Below are positions 1-5,163 of a stretch of DNA of 5,871 bases, piece after piece. Position numbers and translations under genes: made by a program. Under the pieces are notes generated by a model. The model saw only the letters and a list, made by a program, of their open reading frames with translations. It ran no database searches and was not told the origin of the DNA. The DNA is from Parcubacteria group bacterium Athens0416_74 (GTDB lineage Bacteria > Patescibacteriota > Minisyncoccia > Phycocordibacterales > UBA2100): positions 1 through 5,871 of the forward strand of contig VMEY01000056.1 of the NCBI GenBank assembly GCA_007375785.1, in the 5' to 3' direction. The first letter of the stretch is position 1. Each line of letters begins with the position of its first letter.

Positions 1-1275
1 CTCGACATGTTTATCTACGATGTAGCGCTCTCGTCTGAACCAATACCGGCGACTCAGACGGAAGAACTCGAATACCTGCGCGCTTTAGGATTTAAGATAA
101 ATCCCAATTTTATACAGGCAGACGATATTGAAGAAGTGATTGCGTATTGGGATACCTGGAAACATAAAGGTCGTAAGCAGGAATATTGGGTCGACGGCAT
201 CGTGGTAAAGGTAAGCGACAGACTCTCGCAAGAAGCGCTCGGCTACACCGGCAAAGCGCCGCGTTTCGCGATTGCATTCAAATTCCCCGCAGAGCAGGTC
301 ACGACAATTCTCGAAGACATCGTGTTGCAGGTTGGCCGCACCGGCGTGCTCACTCCTGTCGCGCACCTTCGCCCGGTATCGGTCGCAGGCTCCGTCGTGT
401 CGCGTGCGACCCTGCACAACGAAGATGAGATACAGCGGCTCGATGTGCGCAGGGGCGACACGGTTGTGCTTCAGAAAGCGGGAGATGTGATACCGGATAT
501 CGTGAGCGTGGTGAAAGAGCTTCGCCCGAAGGGCGCAAAGGCATATGCATGGCCGACGCACGTGCCGGAGTGCGGCGGAGATGGGCGCATTGAGCGTGTG
601 CCGGGCACCTCGGCGTGGCGCTGCGTGAATAAGAATTCTTTTGCCATCATACGGCGCCGCTTCTACAACTTTGTCGGCAAGCATGCGCTCGATATAGAAG
701 GCTTCGGCCCGAGGACCATAGACCAGCTTCTCGAAAAGGGGCTCGTCCAGCACTATGACGAACTCTTTACCCTCACCGAGGGCGACCTCCTCACGCTCGA
801 AGGCTTCGCCGAAGTGTCGGCGAAGAAAACAATCGATGCTATTCAGAAGTCACGCAGAGTCGAGCTCGCGAGGCTCCTCGTGGGGCTCTCCATCCCGCAA
901 GTCGGAGAAGAGACAGCGATATTACTTGCTGAGCATTTTCGTACCATTGAGAAGCTCGCCGCGGCAGACATAGAGGAGCTCACTGTGCTTAGCGGCGTAG
1001 GGCCGAAAGTGGCGCGAGAAATTGTGGAGTGGCTTGCACTCAAGCGGCACCAAGAGCTCGTCAAGACTTTTGTCCTGACCGGCATCATGGAGAGCATGTC
1101 GCGCGACGAGGCAAAAGCAAAAATACGCGCGCTTGGCGGAGATGTATCGGGCTCGGTGTCAAAAAAGACGTCGTATGTGGTGGCGGGGGAGGAAGCAGGT
1201 TCGAAGCTGGACGCTGCTCGCGACCTTGGTGTGCCCGTGCTGACAGAAGCGGAGTTTCTGAAGCTATTGACGTAG
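1..1275 (+). CDS. ligA: NAD-dependent DNA ligase LigA, 5'-truncated by the window edge
   Basis: LigA seals nicks in duplex DNA using NAD+ during replication and repair. The frame is open from base 1, so the ATG at 7 is internal; 424 codons remain of a family usually near 670, and the catalytic KxDG lysine lies upstream. Visible in order: the end of the adenylation domain with DGIVVKV (from about 193) and AFKFPAEQ (274-297), an OB fold with VGRTGVLTPVA and the LHNEDEI and GDVIP stretches, a zinc-finger segment (about 550-660), helix-hairpin-helix repeats (about 680-1040), and a C-terminal BRCT domain (1063-1272; VLTG, SVSKKTSYVVAG, GSKL). The zinc finger keeps only two of the four usual cysteines (571 and 622); Val (562) and Ser (637) stand at the others. 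The linker between the helix-hairpin-helix region and BRCT is unusually short. The frame is intact, so I infer a working enzyme. No terminator follows the stop codon. Confidence 0.97.
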   Translation, partial: LDMFIYDVALSSEPIPATQTEELEYLRALGFKINPNFIQADDIEEVIAYWDTWKHKGRKQEYWVDGIVVKVSDRLSQEALGYTGKAPRFAIAFKFPAEQVTTILEDIVLQVGRTGVLTPVAHLRPVSVAGSVVSRATLHNEDEIQRLDVRRGDTVVLQKAGDVIPDIVSVVKELRPKGAKAYAWPTHVPECGGDGRIERVPGTSAWRCVNKNSFAIIRRRFYNFVGKHALDIEGFGPRTIDQLLEKGLVQHYDELFTLTEGDLLTLEGFAEVSAKKTIDAIQKSRRVELARLLVGLSIPQVGEETAILLAEHFRTIEKLAAADIEELTVLSGVGPKVAREIVEWLALKRHQELVKTFVLTGIMESMSRDEAKAKIRALGGDVSGSVSKKTSYVVAGEEAGSKLDAARDLGVPVLTEAEFLKLLT

Positions 1276-1295
1276 TCCAAATTTAGAGGCATAAT
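1267..1295 (+). promoter_or_regulatory. Sigma70-type promoter for the 225-aa gene
   Basis: TTGACG (1267-1272), a 17-nt spacer, then CATAAT (1290-1295): five of six consensus matches in each box at optimal spacing. The -35 box is formed by the last ligA codons and touches the ligA stop codon (1273-1275). Transcription should begin near 1302, giving a 5' UTR of about 60 nt. This is the best consensus promoter in the window. It suggests the downstream gene is transcribed independently of ligA. Confidence 0.75.
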
Positions 1296-1305
1296 CCCGT
1301 GCAGC

Positions 1306-1325
1306 GAGCCTCACTCTTTAGGCTC
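1306..1325 (+). other. Hairpin at the start of the 5' UTR
   Basis: GAGCCT (1306-1311) pairs perfectly with AGGCTC (1320-1325) across an 8-nt loop, just downstream of the predicted transcription start. No U-run follows, so it is not a terminator. It could protect the 5' end of the mRNA or arise by chance; six base pairs alone are weak evidence. Confidence 0.35.
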
Positions 1326-1352
1326 TATAAGTCGCTAAATCGATTCAACTCT

Positions 1353-1357
1353 GGGAG
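1353..1357 (+). promoter_or_regulatory. Shine-Dalgarno site that sets the start at 1365
   Basis: GGGAG lies 7 nt before the ATG at 1365. The frame also opens at a GTG (1299), but that codon overlaps the predicted transcription start and has no ribosome site. The ATG at 1365 is therefore preferred. Confidence 0.7.
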
Positions 1358-1364
1358 ACTGGCA

Positions 1365-2042
1365 ATGACTGACGTTAAGGACTTTCCGAGGCCGAGCGAG
1401 GCGCAGCTGCGCGCATTCGTGAATACGAGCCATCATTTTACCCATCATGGAATCCTCTACATCGAATTGACAGAGGGTACCGAGACCAAGACGGCACTCA
1501 AAAGTGGCGAATTTGTCGCAGAGCGCATCATGCGTTTCGACGCTGGCATCACGAACCCGGCCTACCTTATCCCGGGTGCCCCAATCGAAATAATGGGCCA
1601 CGGGGATTGGTGGAAGTGGCCAAAGGAAAACGTGCGGGCAATTTGGAACGAAGTGGGTAAGCCGCTGTGGGTGAACAAGAAGTACTATCCTGACCTCCCG
1701 CGGCCAACAATGCCAACTTTCGGGCGGTATCAACGCGCTGTCAATTTCCTGATCATGACGCTCGCTATGATCAGGGTGCCGAATGCCGACAAGCTGATTC
1801 CCGATGGCATCTACGGCGAGAATACGCGGGAAGCAGTGGCGTGGCTGATGGAGAAGGGTGGTAATCGCGATTCTGAATCCTTTCGTCGCGCAATCAACAT
1901 CGCCAACATCCACATCACGAACAAGAAGACGGTGCACTACGATGAGGGCGCCTGGACTGAGCATCATCGCGAAGTTCTCGAAAGAATCGCACAAGGTGCA
2001 GCGTACGAGGCCGAAGATCTGGCTCGCCAAGCCAAGGCCTGA
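1365..2042 (+). CDS. Unrecognised 225-aa protein with a peptidoglycan-binding-like motif
   Basis: I do not recognise the family. The protein is soluble-looking and rich in Trp, His and charged residues, with no signal peptide or membrane helix. Residues about 121-162 (RYQRAVNFL through DGIYGENTREAVAWLM) resemble the PG_binding_1 repeat, whose hallmark is LQ..L followed by DGxFGxxTxxAVxxFQ. Lacking an export signal, it may use this small helical fold for something other than cell-wall binding. Other visible stretches are HHFTHHG (23-29), a Trp-rich GHGDWWKWPKE (78-88) and a charged helical C-terminus. The gene has its own promoter, Shine-Dalgarno site and strong terminator, so it is a single-gene unit. 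Ile codons are 14 ATC, 2 ATT and 1 ATA, while ligA uses ATA for 11 of 27; with the different start signals this hints at a foreign origin. A real gene is near certain; its function is unknown. Confidence 0.88.
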   Translation: MTDVKDFPRPSEAQLRAFVNTSHHFTHHGILYIELTEGTETKTALKSGEFVAERIMRFDAGITNPAYLIPGAPIEIMGHGDWWKWPKENVRAIWNEVGKPLWVNKKYYPDLPRPTMPTFGRYQRAVNFLIMTLAMIRVPNADKLIPDGIYGENTREAVAWLMEKGGNRDSESFRRAINIANIHITNKKTVHYDEGAWTEHHREVLERIAQGAAYEAEDLARQAKA

Positions 2043-2069
2043 GGACGTTCGTTGAACGGTTCGAATAAA

Positions 2070-2106
2070 GCAACCCGACTGATTTTCAGCCGGGTTGCGT
2101 TTTTTT
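2070..2106 (+). terminator. Strong intrinsic terminator after the 225-aa gene
   Basis: GCAACCCG (2070-2077) pairs with CGGGTTGC (2091-2098). After one A/C mismatch the stem continues as CTGA (2079-2082) with TCAG (2086-2089), closing on a 3-nt loop. A run of seven T follows (2100-2106). It sits 27 nt past the TGA stop and is the clearest one-directional terminator in the window. Confidence 0.92.
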
Positions 2107-2107
2107 A

Positions 2108-2136
2108 TTGACCGAGTGTTTTCGATAGTGCACAGT
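2108..2136 (+). promoter_or_regulatory. Possible promoter for the 96-aa gene
   Basis: TTGACC (2108-2113) follows the terminator T-run, then a 17-nt spacer and CACAGT (2131-2136). The -35 box is good but the -10 matches only 3 of 6 positions. Its position fits: the upstream terminator should isolate this gene, and a start near 2143 leaves a short leader before the ribosome site at 2151. Confidence 0.4.
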
Positions 2137-2150
2137 GCCCTCGGCAGATT

Positions 2151-2155
2151 GGAGG
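2151..2155 (+). promoter_or_regulatory. Shine-Dalgarno site that sets the start at 2162
   Basis: GGAGG lies 6 nt before the ATG at 2162, a near-ideal ribosome site. It rules out the in-frame GTG at 2135 as the start. Confidence 0.8.
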
Positions 2156-2161
2156 GCAATC

Positions 2162-2452
2162 ATGCATACTCTAATAAATGGCGAGACTCATACGTGCATT
2201 TGGATAGGGCAGAGGTTCGGGTGGTGGACGCTCGCAGAGATCGTCCACACGAATCCCGATGCACCGTTTGGCACGCACATGTTTAAGTTCGTCAACGGAA
2301 CGGTGGAGCTCATTACATCGAATCAACACTGGGCTGGAGATACATGGCGATGCAAGTCGAAGAGCTGTTGGGTGAGATGCCCGAAAGCAATCCTCTTGTT
2401 TAGCGATCGACATACCAAAGTAATCGAAGGTATGGACCCGCTCACGAAGTAG
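2162..2452 (+). CDS. Unrecognised 96-aa protein, cysteine-containing
   Basis: I do not recognise the family. The protein is small, aromatic-rich and soluble-looking, with no signal peptide or membrane helix. Four Trp lie in the N-terminal two thirds (WIG, GWWTL, HWAG), followed by WRCKSKSCWVRCP (residues 62-74). That cluster places Cys at 64, 69 and 73, and a further Cys is at 12. A metal site is possible, but the spacing does not match a zinc ribbon I know. The start is fixed by a strong GGAGG site 6 nt upstream. No terminator is visible between its stop codon and gatC, 62 nt away. Like the gene before it, it uses a Shine-Dalgarno start, unlike gatC onward, so the two may have arrived together. 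The excellent ribosome site and fit between neighbours support a real gene; homology is unconfirmed. Confidence 0.72.
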   Translation: MHTLINGETHTCIWIGQRFGWWTLAEIVHTNPDAPFGTHMFKFVNGTVELITSNQHWAGDTWRCKSKSCWVRCPKAILLFSDRHTKVIEGMDPLTK

Positions 2453-2502
2453 CCGGAAGGCTGACTCTCGTGGGCGGTCTTCTGTTTGGGGAGTTTATCT
2501 TG

Positions 2503-2508
2503 TACTAT
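2503..2508 (+). promoter_or_regulatory. -10 box of a probably leaderless gatC transcript
   Basis: TACTAT ends 6 nt before the gatC ATG, placing the expected transcription start on or next to the A of the start codon. No Shine-Dalgarno lies at usable distance; the only candidate, GGGGAG, is over 20 nt away. The -35 region is poor. The same hexamer and spacing recur at the Nudix gene. Confidence 0.5.
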
Positions 2509-2514
2509 TCCGCC

Positions 2515-2799
2515 ATGACCGTAGATATTCGCTCTCTCGCAAAGCTGGCGAGACTCGACGTCACCGATGAAGAGGTGGCAAAGCTTGAAGCCGAGATTCC
2601 GAGCATTTTGGATTTTGTCGAGACGATTAAAAATGCACCCACCTCTCTATCTATTGCTACCCCTGCACTGCGCAATGTGATGCGGCCTGATGAGAATCCG
2701 CATGAGAGTGGCACGTACACAAAGGAGCTTTTGGATGCCGCGCCCGCGAAAACCGGCGACCGCATTGCGGTGAAGCAGGTCATTTCGCGTAAGAAGTAG
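2515..2799 (+). CDS. gatC: Aspartyl/glutamyl-tRNA amidotransferase subunit C
   Basis: GatC is the small belt-like subunit that holds GatA and GatB together in GatCAB, which converts Glu-tRNA(Gln) and Asp-tRNA(Asn) to the amidated forms. At 94 aa the length is typical. The N-terminus has the family pattern, an acidic first stretch then LAKLARLDVTDEEVAKLE, and helix 2 is SILDFVETI. The second half shows NVMRPDENPHES and the C-terminal ELLDAAPAKTGDRIAVKQVI, matching the usual AP...V..V ending. The frame also opens at a GTG at 2470, but those 15 residues are not part of the family and the ATG at 2515 matches its normal start. It precedes gatA by one base, so the two should be co-transcribed and translationally coupled. 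gatB is not in the window. Confidence 0.95.
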   Translation: MTVDIRSLAKLARLDVTDEEVAKLEAEIPSILDFVETIKNAPTSLSIATPALRNVMRPDENPHESGTYTKELLDAAPAKTGDRIAVKQVISRKK

Positions 2800-2800
2800 T

Positions 2801-4216
2801 ATGGACCTTTCAAAGCTCACCATAGCCGAGGCGCGCCGCGCGCTCGATGCGAAGGAGTATTCAGCACTCGATCTCACCAATGCGCACCTCGATGCGATAC
2901 GTGAGAAAGATGCGGATATCCATGCCTATCTCGAGGTGTGGGAAGAGAGTGCGCGCGCTGAAGCGGTCGCCGCAGACGCAATGATTGCGCGTGGAGAAGC
3001 GAAAGCCCTCACCGGCATCCCGCTTGCCATCAAGGACAATATGTTAATTCACGGCAGAAAGGCGACTGCAGCATCGAAAATACTCGAGAAGTATGTCGCC
3101 TCGTATGATGCGACGGTCATCACGAAGTTGAAAGAACAAGGGGCAGTATTTTTGGGCCGCACCAATATGGATGAATTTGCGCTCGGTAGCTCTACGGAGA
3201 ATTCTGCGTATGGCCCGACCAAGAATCCTCACGATACGTCGCGTGTCCCGGGCGGGACGTCGGGCGGTTCGACAGCGGCTGTCGCTGCGGGCATGGCACT
3301 TGGAGCGCTTGGCTCGGACACCGGCGGCTCATTGCGACAGCCGGCAGCATTTTGCGGCGTGGTCGGTTTCAAACCGACATACGGCGAAGTGTCCCGCTTC
3401 GGACTCATTGCAGCAGCCTCTTCTCTCGACCAGATAGGCACGGTGGGGAAGACCGTTGAAGATGCACATACTCTCTTTGACGCGATTCGCGGGCACGATA
3501 CGAAGGACAGTACATCACTCCCTAACGCTTCGACACCTCTTGAGGCCGAAACACGCAGAAGAATTGGTATTCCGCGCCAGTTTCTCAAGGAAGGCATGGA
3601 GCCTGATATGCTCGCAGCGTTTGAGAGCACAGTCGCGTCACTGGAAAAAGCCGGATACACGATTGTCGATGTAGAGCTCCCCGCACTCGAATATTCTCTT
3701 GCTGTGTACTACATAATAAATCCTGCTGAAGTCTCGACGAATCTCGCACGTTTCGACGGTATCCGCTACGGACTTTCAGTACCCGCCGATACGATAGGGG
3801 ATACGTATTCGAAATCGCGGGCGGCAGGATTCGGGCCGGAAACTCGCCGCCGCATACTCGTCGGCACTTTCGTACTTTCTTCCGGCTACGCGGACGCATA
3901 CTATCGCAAAGCAAAAGCGGTCCGAGAACTCATTCGTAACGATTTTGCGAAAGCGTTTGAATCAGTCGACGCAATAGTCATGCCGGCGAGCCCTACGGCT
4001 CCATGGAAAATCGGCGAGAAAGCCGACCCCGTGTCGCTATATGCGGCAGATATCTTTACGGTGCCCGTGAATCTTGCCGGCGTACCCGCGATATCCGTGC
4101 CGTCGGGCACCGTAATTCGAGATGGAAAAGAGCTCCCCGTGGGCTTTCAGATAATCGCACCGCATCGCGCGGAAGATACATTGTTTAAAATCGGCAGCGA
4201 CATCGAGCGCGCATAG
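2801..4216 (+). CDS. gatA: Aspartyl/glutamyl-tRNA amidotransferase subunit A
   Basis: GatA is the glutaminase/amidase subunit of GatCAB; it releases ammonia from glutamine, which is channelled to GatB for transamidation of misacylated tRNA. At 471 aa it is slightly shorter than the usual 480-490. The amidase-signature core is clear: GIPLAIKDN with catalytic Lys78, VPGGTSGGST (149-158), and GSDTGGSLRQPA with nucleophile Ser177. Further hallmarks are SRFGLIAAASSLDQIG, NLARFDGIRYG, the GFGPETRRRI stretch, SSGYADAYYRKA, and the C-terminal DIFTVPVNLAGVPAISVPSG. The oddity is Thr153, which by spacing (24 residues before Ser177) occupies the place of the cis-Ser of the Ser-cisSer-Lys triad; Ser154 follows directly and might substitute. 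The start lies one base after the gatC stop and has no good ribosome site of its own, which fits coupling. Its stop codon overlaps the left arm of a long inverted repeat. Confidence 0.97.
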   Translation: MDLSKLTIAEARRALDAKEYSALDLTNAHLDAIREKDADIHAYLEVWEESARAEAVAADAMIARGEAKALTGIPLAIKDNMLIHGRKATAASKILEKYVASYDATVITKLKEQGAVFLGRTNMDEFALGSSTENSAYGPTKNPHDTSRVPGGTSGGSTAAVAAGMALGALGSDTGGSLRQPAAFCGVVGFKPTYGEVSRFGLIAAASSLDQIGTVGKTVEDAHTLFDAIRGHDTKDSTSLPNASTPLEAETRRRIGIPRQFLKEGMEPDMLAAFESTVASLEKAGYTIVDVELPALEYSLAVYYIINPAEVSTNLARFDGIRYGLSVPADTIGDTYSKSRAAGFGPETRRRILVGTFVLSSGYADAYYRKAKAVRELIRNDFAKAFESVDAIVMPASPTAPWKIGEKADPVSLYAADIFTVPVNLAGVPAISVPSGTVIRDGKELPVGFQIIAPHRAEDTLFKIGSDIERA

Positions 4217-4287
4217 TATACCCCATTAGATAATTTGTTCGGTATTGGGGAATACGCCTAATTCTGTGGTATCTAACGGGGTATACT
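4215..4287. repeat. 18-bp inverted repeat between gatA and the membrane-protein gene
   Basis: AGTATACCCCATTAGATA (4215-4232) is the reverse complement of TATCTAACGGGGTATACT (4270-4287) at 17 of 18 positions; the only mismatch is A4225 against C4277. The 37-nt middle holds a smaller hairpin, GTATT/AATAC around GGGG (4242-4255). The left arm covers the last two bases of the gatA stop codon. The right arm ends in TATACT, the likely -10 box of the next gene. No T-run follows, so it is not a classical terminator. It could be a regulator-binding operator, an mRNA 3'-end stabilising stem for gatCA, or a remnant of a small inserted element; no flanking target duplication is seen. Confidence 0.85.
4282..4287 (+). 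promoter_or_regulatory. -10 box of the HEPN-like membrane gene, probably leaderless
   Basis: TATACT, 5 of 6 to consensus, ends 7 nt before the ATG at 4295, so transcription should start on or beside the start codon. No ribosome site lies upstream. The -35 region (around 4259) is poor. The box is the end of the right arm of the 18-bp inverted repeat, so a protein bound to the repeat or a cruciform would affect this promoter. Confidence 0.55.
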
Positions 4288-4294
4288 GGCTTGC

Positions 4295-4999
4295 ATGATA
4301 GAGGAGCCTTCGCTGACTGGCGGTATTTTCTGGGCGATGCGTTTTTTTACGGATATCGCCTTTCGGTGGATTCCCGGGACCGTGCAGGTGGTAGCGGGGA
4401 CCGCGCCGCAAGCGGGTGACACACCACCTCCGATTCGCTCGATTACGGAGCCCATCACGACGACCGATGTGGCGCATTTTCTCCAGACGAGCGCATCCGC
4501 AGATGCGTACAACAATCTCTACCAGTACTGGACGCTCTGGATTGCAATCATCGTGATAGGTGGCCTGCTCCTTTCGGCAAGTATTATTTACTGCGCGCTT
4601 CGCATCATGCAGGTTCGTCGTCATGAGCATGATATGTGGCATGCGGCAGCGCATACTGTGGCAGCGCAAGATGTGCCAAAGACTCAACTGAGGTGGAATC
4701 GAGTTTTGGAGCAAGTACACTCGGAAAATGAACAGGGGTGGCGACTCGCGATTCTCGAGGCCGATATCATGCTCAACGAGCTCCTCGACGTGCTTGGCCA
4801 TCGCGGTGAGACGATGGCTGACAAGATGAAGCAGATAGACCGATCACGTTTCCACACGGTAGACCTTGCGTGGGAAGCGCATAGTGTCCGCAATCAAATA
4901 GCGCACCAAGGCTCTATGAAGTCCCTTGATTCGCGAGAAGCCCGACGTATCGTGTCACTGTACGAAAAAGTCTTTAAAGAATTTGATTTTGTTTCGTAA
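4295..4999 (+). CDS. Single-pass membrane protein with C-terminal HEPN-like domain
   Basis: I recognise no named gene. The 234 residues fall into three parts. The N-terminal part (1-78) has an aromatic stretch (11-33) followed by a Pro/Thr-rich region. A strong transmembrane helix spans about 79-102 (WTLWIAIIVIGG onward), followed by the basic RIMQVRRHEH, so the C-terminus is predicted cytoplasmic. The C-terminal domain (about 130-234) is helical: W..VLEQVHSENE, GWRLAILEADIMLNELLDVLG, GETMADKMKQI, and AWEAHSVRNQIAHQG with R199 and H204 forming an Rx4H motif like the catalytic motif of HEPN ribonucleases. The tail SREARRIVSLYEKVFKEFDFV completes the fold. HEPN proteins are often toxins or RNases, but some are inactive scaffolds. 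No partner nucleotidyltransferase or antitoxin is beside it. The gene appears monocistronic, with a leaderless-type promoter at one end and a bidirectional terminator 2 nt after the stop codon. Confidence 0.9.
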   Translation: MIEEPSLTGGIFWAMRFFTDIAFRWIPGTVQVVAGTAPQAGDTPPPIRSITEPITTTDVAHFLQTSASADAYNNLYQYWTLWIAIIVIGGLLLSASIIYCALRIMQVRRHEHDMWHAAAHTVAAQDVPKTQLRWNRVLEQVHSENEQGWRLAILEADIMLNELLDVLGHRGETMADKMKQIDRSRFHTVDLAWEAHSVRNQIAHQGSMKSLDSREARRIVSLYEKVFKEFDFVS

Positions 5000-5000
5000 A

Positions 5001-5030
5001 AGAAAAATCCGGCCACATCCGGATTTTTCT
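5001..5030. terminator. Bidirectional intrinsic terminator between convergent genes
   Basis: AGAAAAATCCGG (5001-5012) and CCGGATTTTTCT (5019-5030) form a perfect 12-bp stem around a 6-nt loop. Both strands carry a U-run in the 3' arm, so it can stop the plus-strand membrane-protein transcript, whose stop codon ends at 4999, and the minus-strand tRNA transcript, whose 3' end is at 5038. Confidence 0.92.
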
Positions 5031-5037
5031 TAGCTTG

Positions 5038-5109
5038 TTGCGGGGGCGGGACTTGCACCCGCGACCTCCAGGTTATGAGCCTGGCGAGCTACTACTGCTC
5101 CACCCCGCT
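5038..5109 (-). tRNA. Initiator tRNA-fMet (CAU)
   Basis: The minus strand folds into a 72-nt tRNA: acceptor GCGGGG/CCCCGC (positions 2-7/66-71), D-stem GAGC/GCTC, anticodon stem CCAGG/CCTGG with loop CTCATAA, and T-stem GCGGG/CCCGC. Initiator marks are the unpaired A1-A72 and the consecutive base pairs below the anticodon loop, here A29-U41, G30-C40, G31-C39 instead of three G-C pairs. The D-loop is only AGTAGTA, lacking the usual GG. The T-loop is TGCAAGT, with G at position 55 in place of the normal U/pseudouridine. CCA is not encoded: A73 is followed by CAA. The 3' end runs straight into the bidirectional terminator. Confidence 0.93.
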
Positions 5110-5120
5110 GTCGTCGAGAC

Positions 5121-5149
5121 ACTTTACTACAGGGTGCGTCCTGTAGCAA
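5121..5149 (-). promoter_or_regulatory. Promoter of tRNA-fMet
   Basis: On the minus strand TTGCTA (5149-5144), a 17-nt spacer and TAAAGT (5126-5121) each match consensus at 4 of 6 positions with ideal spacing. The start would lie near 5114, a few bases before the tRNA 5' end at 5109. It lies back to back with the Nudix promoter. Confidence 0.55.
5127..5146. repeat. Dyad filling the spacer of the tRNA-fMet promoter
   Basis: CTACAGG (5127-5133) and CCTGTAG (5140-5146) form a perfect 7-bp inverted repeat with a 6-nt gap. It fills the spacer of the minus-strand tRNA promoter and ends 11 nt before the Nudix -10 box. A regulator bound here could act on both genes; chance is also possible at this length. 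Confidence 0.5.
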
Positions 5150-5157
5150 CGATGCGG

Positions 5158-5163
5158 TACTAT
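5158..5163 (+). promoter_or_regulatory. -10 box of a probably leaderless Nudix transcript
   Basis: TACTAT ends 6 nt before the ATG at 5170, the same hexamer and distance as at gatC. No Shine-Dalgarno precedes the ATG and no good -35 box is visible. If used, the earlier in-frame ATG at 5152 would lie upstream of the transcript. Confidence 0.5.

Noticed and set aside
85..753. 222-aa open frame on the minus strand inside ligA.
   Set aside because: It lies wholly opposite conserved LigA domains, has no recognisable domain or start signals, and is a by-product of GC-rich codon use.
1299..1364. GTG start giving a 22-residue longer form of the 225-aa protein.
   Set aside because: The GTG overlaps the predicted transcription start (about 1302) and lacks a ribosome site, while the ATG at 1365 has one.
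2040..2042. Possible TGA-to-glycine recoding, as in Gracilibacteria/Absconditabacteria.
   Set aside because: The TGA ending the 225-aa gene is followed within 30 nt by a strong terminator, and the 59-aa gene also ends at TGA exactly where its neighbour ends. No TGA interrupts a recognised domain.
1335..2159. 274-aa minus-strand open frame opposite the 225-aa gene.
   Set aside because: It runs through the terminator hairpin and the plus-strand ribosome sites. The plus-strand gene has promoter, Shine-Dalgarno and terminator; this one has none.
2470..2514. GTG start giving a 15-residue longer GatC.
   Set aside because: GatC family members start at the position of the ATG at 2515, and the extra stretch contains the likely -10 box.
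4215..4287. Insertion sequence or intact MITE.
   Set aside because: No transposase and no flanking target-site duplication are visible; only the inverted repeat is supported.
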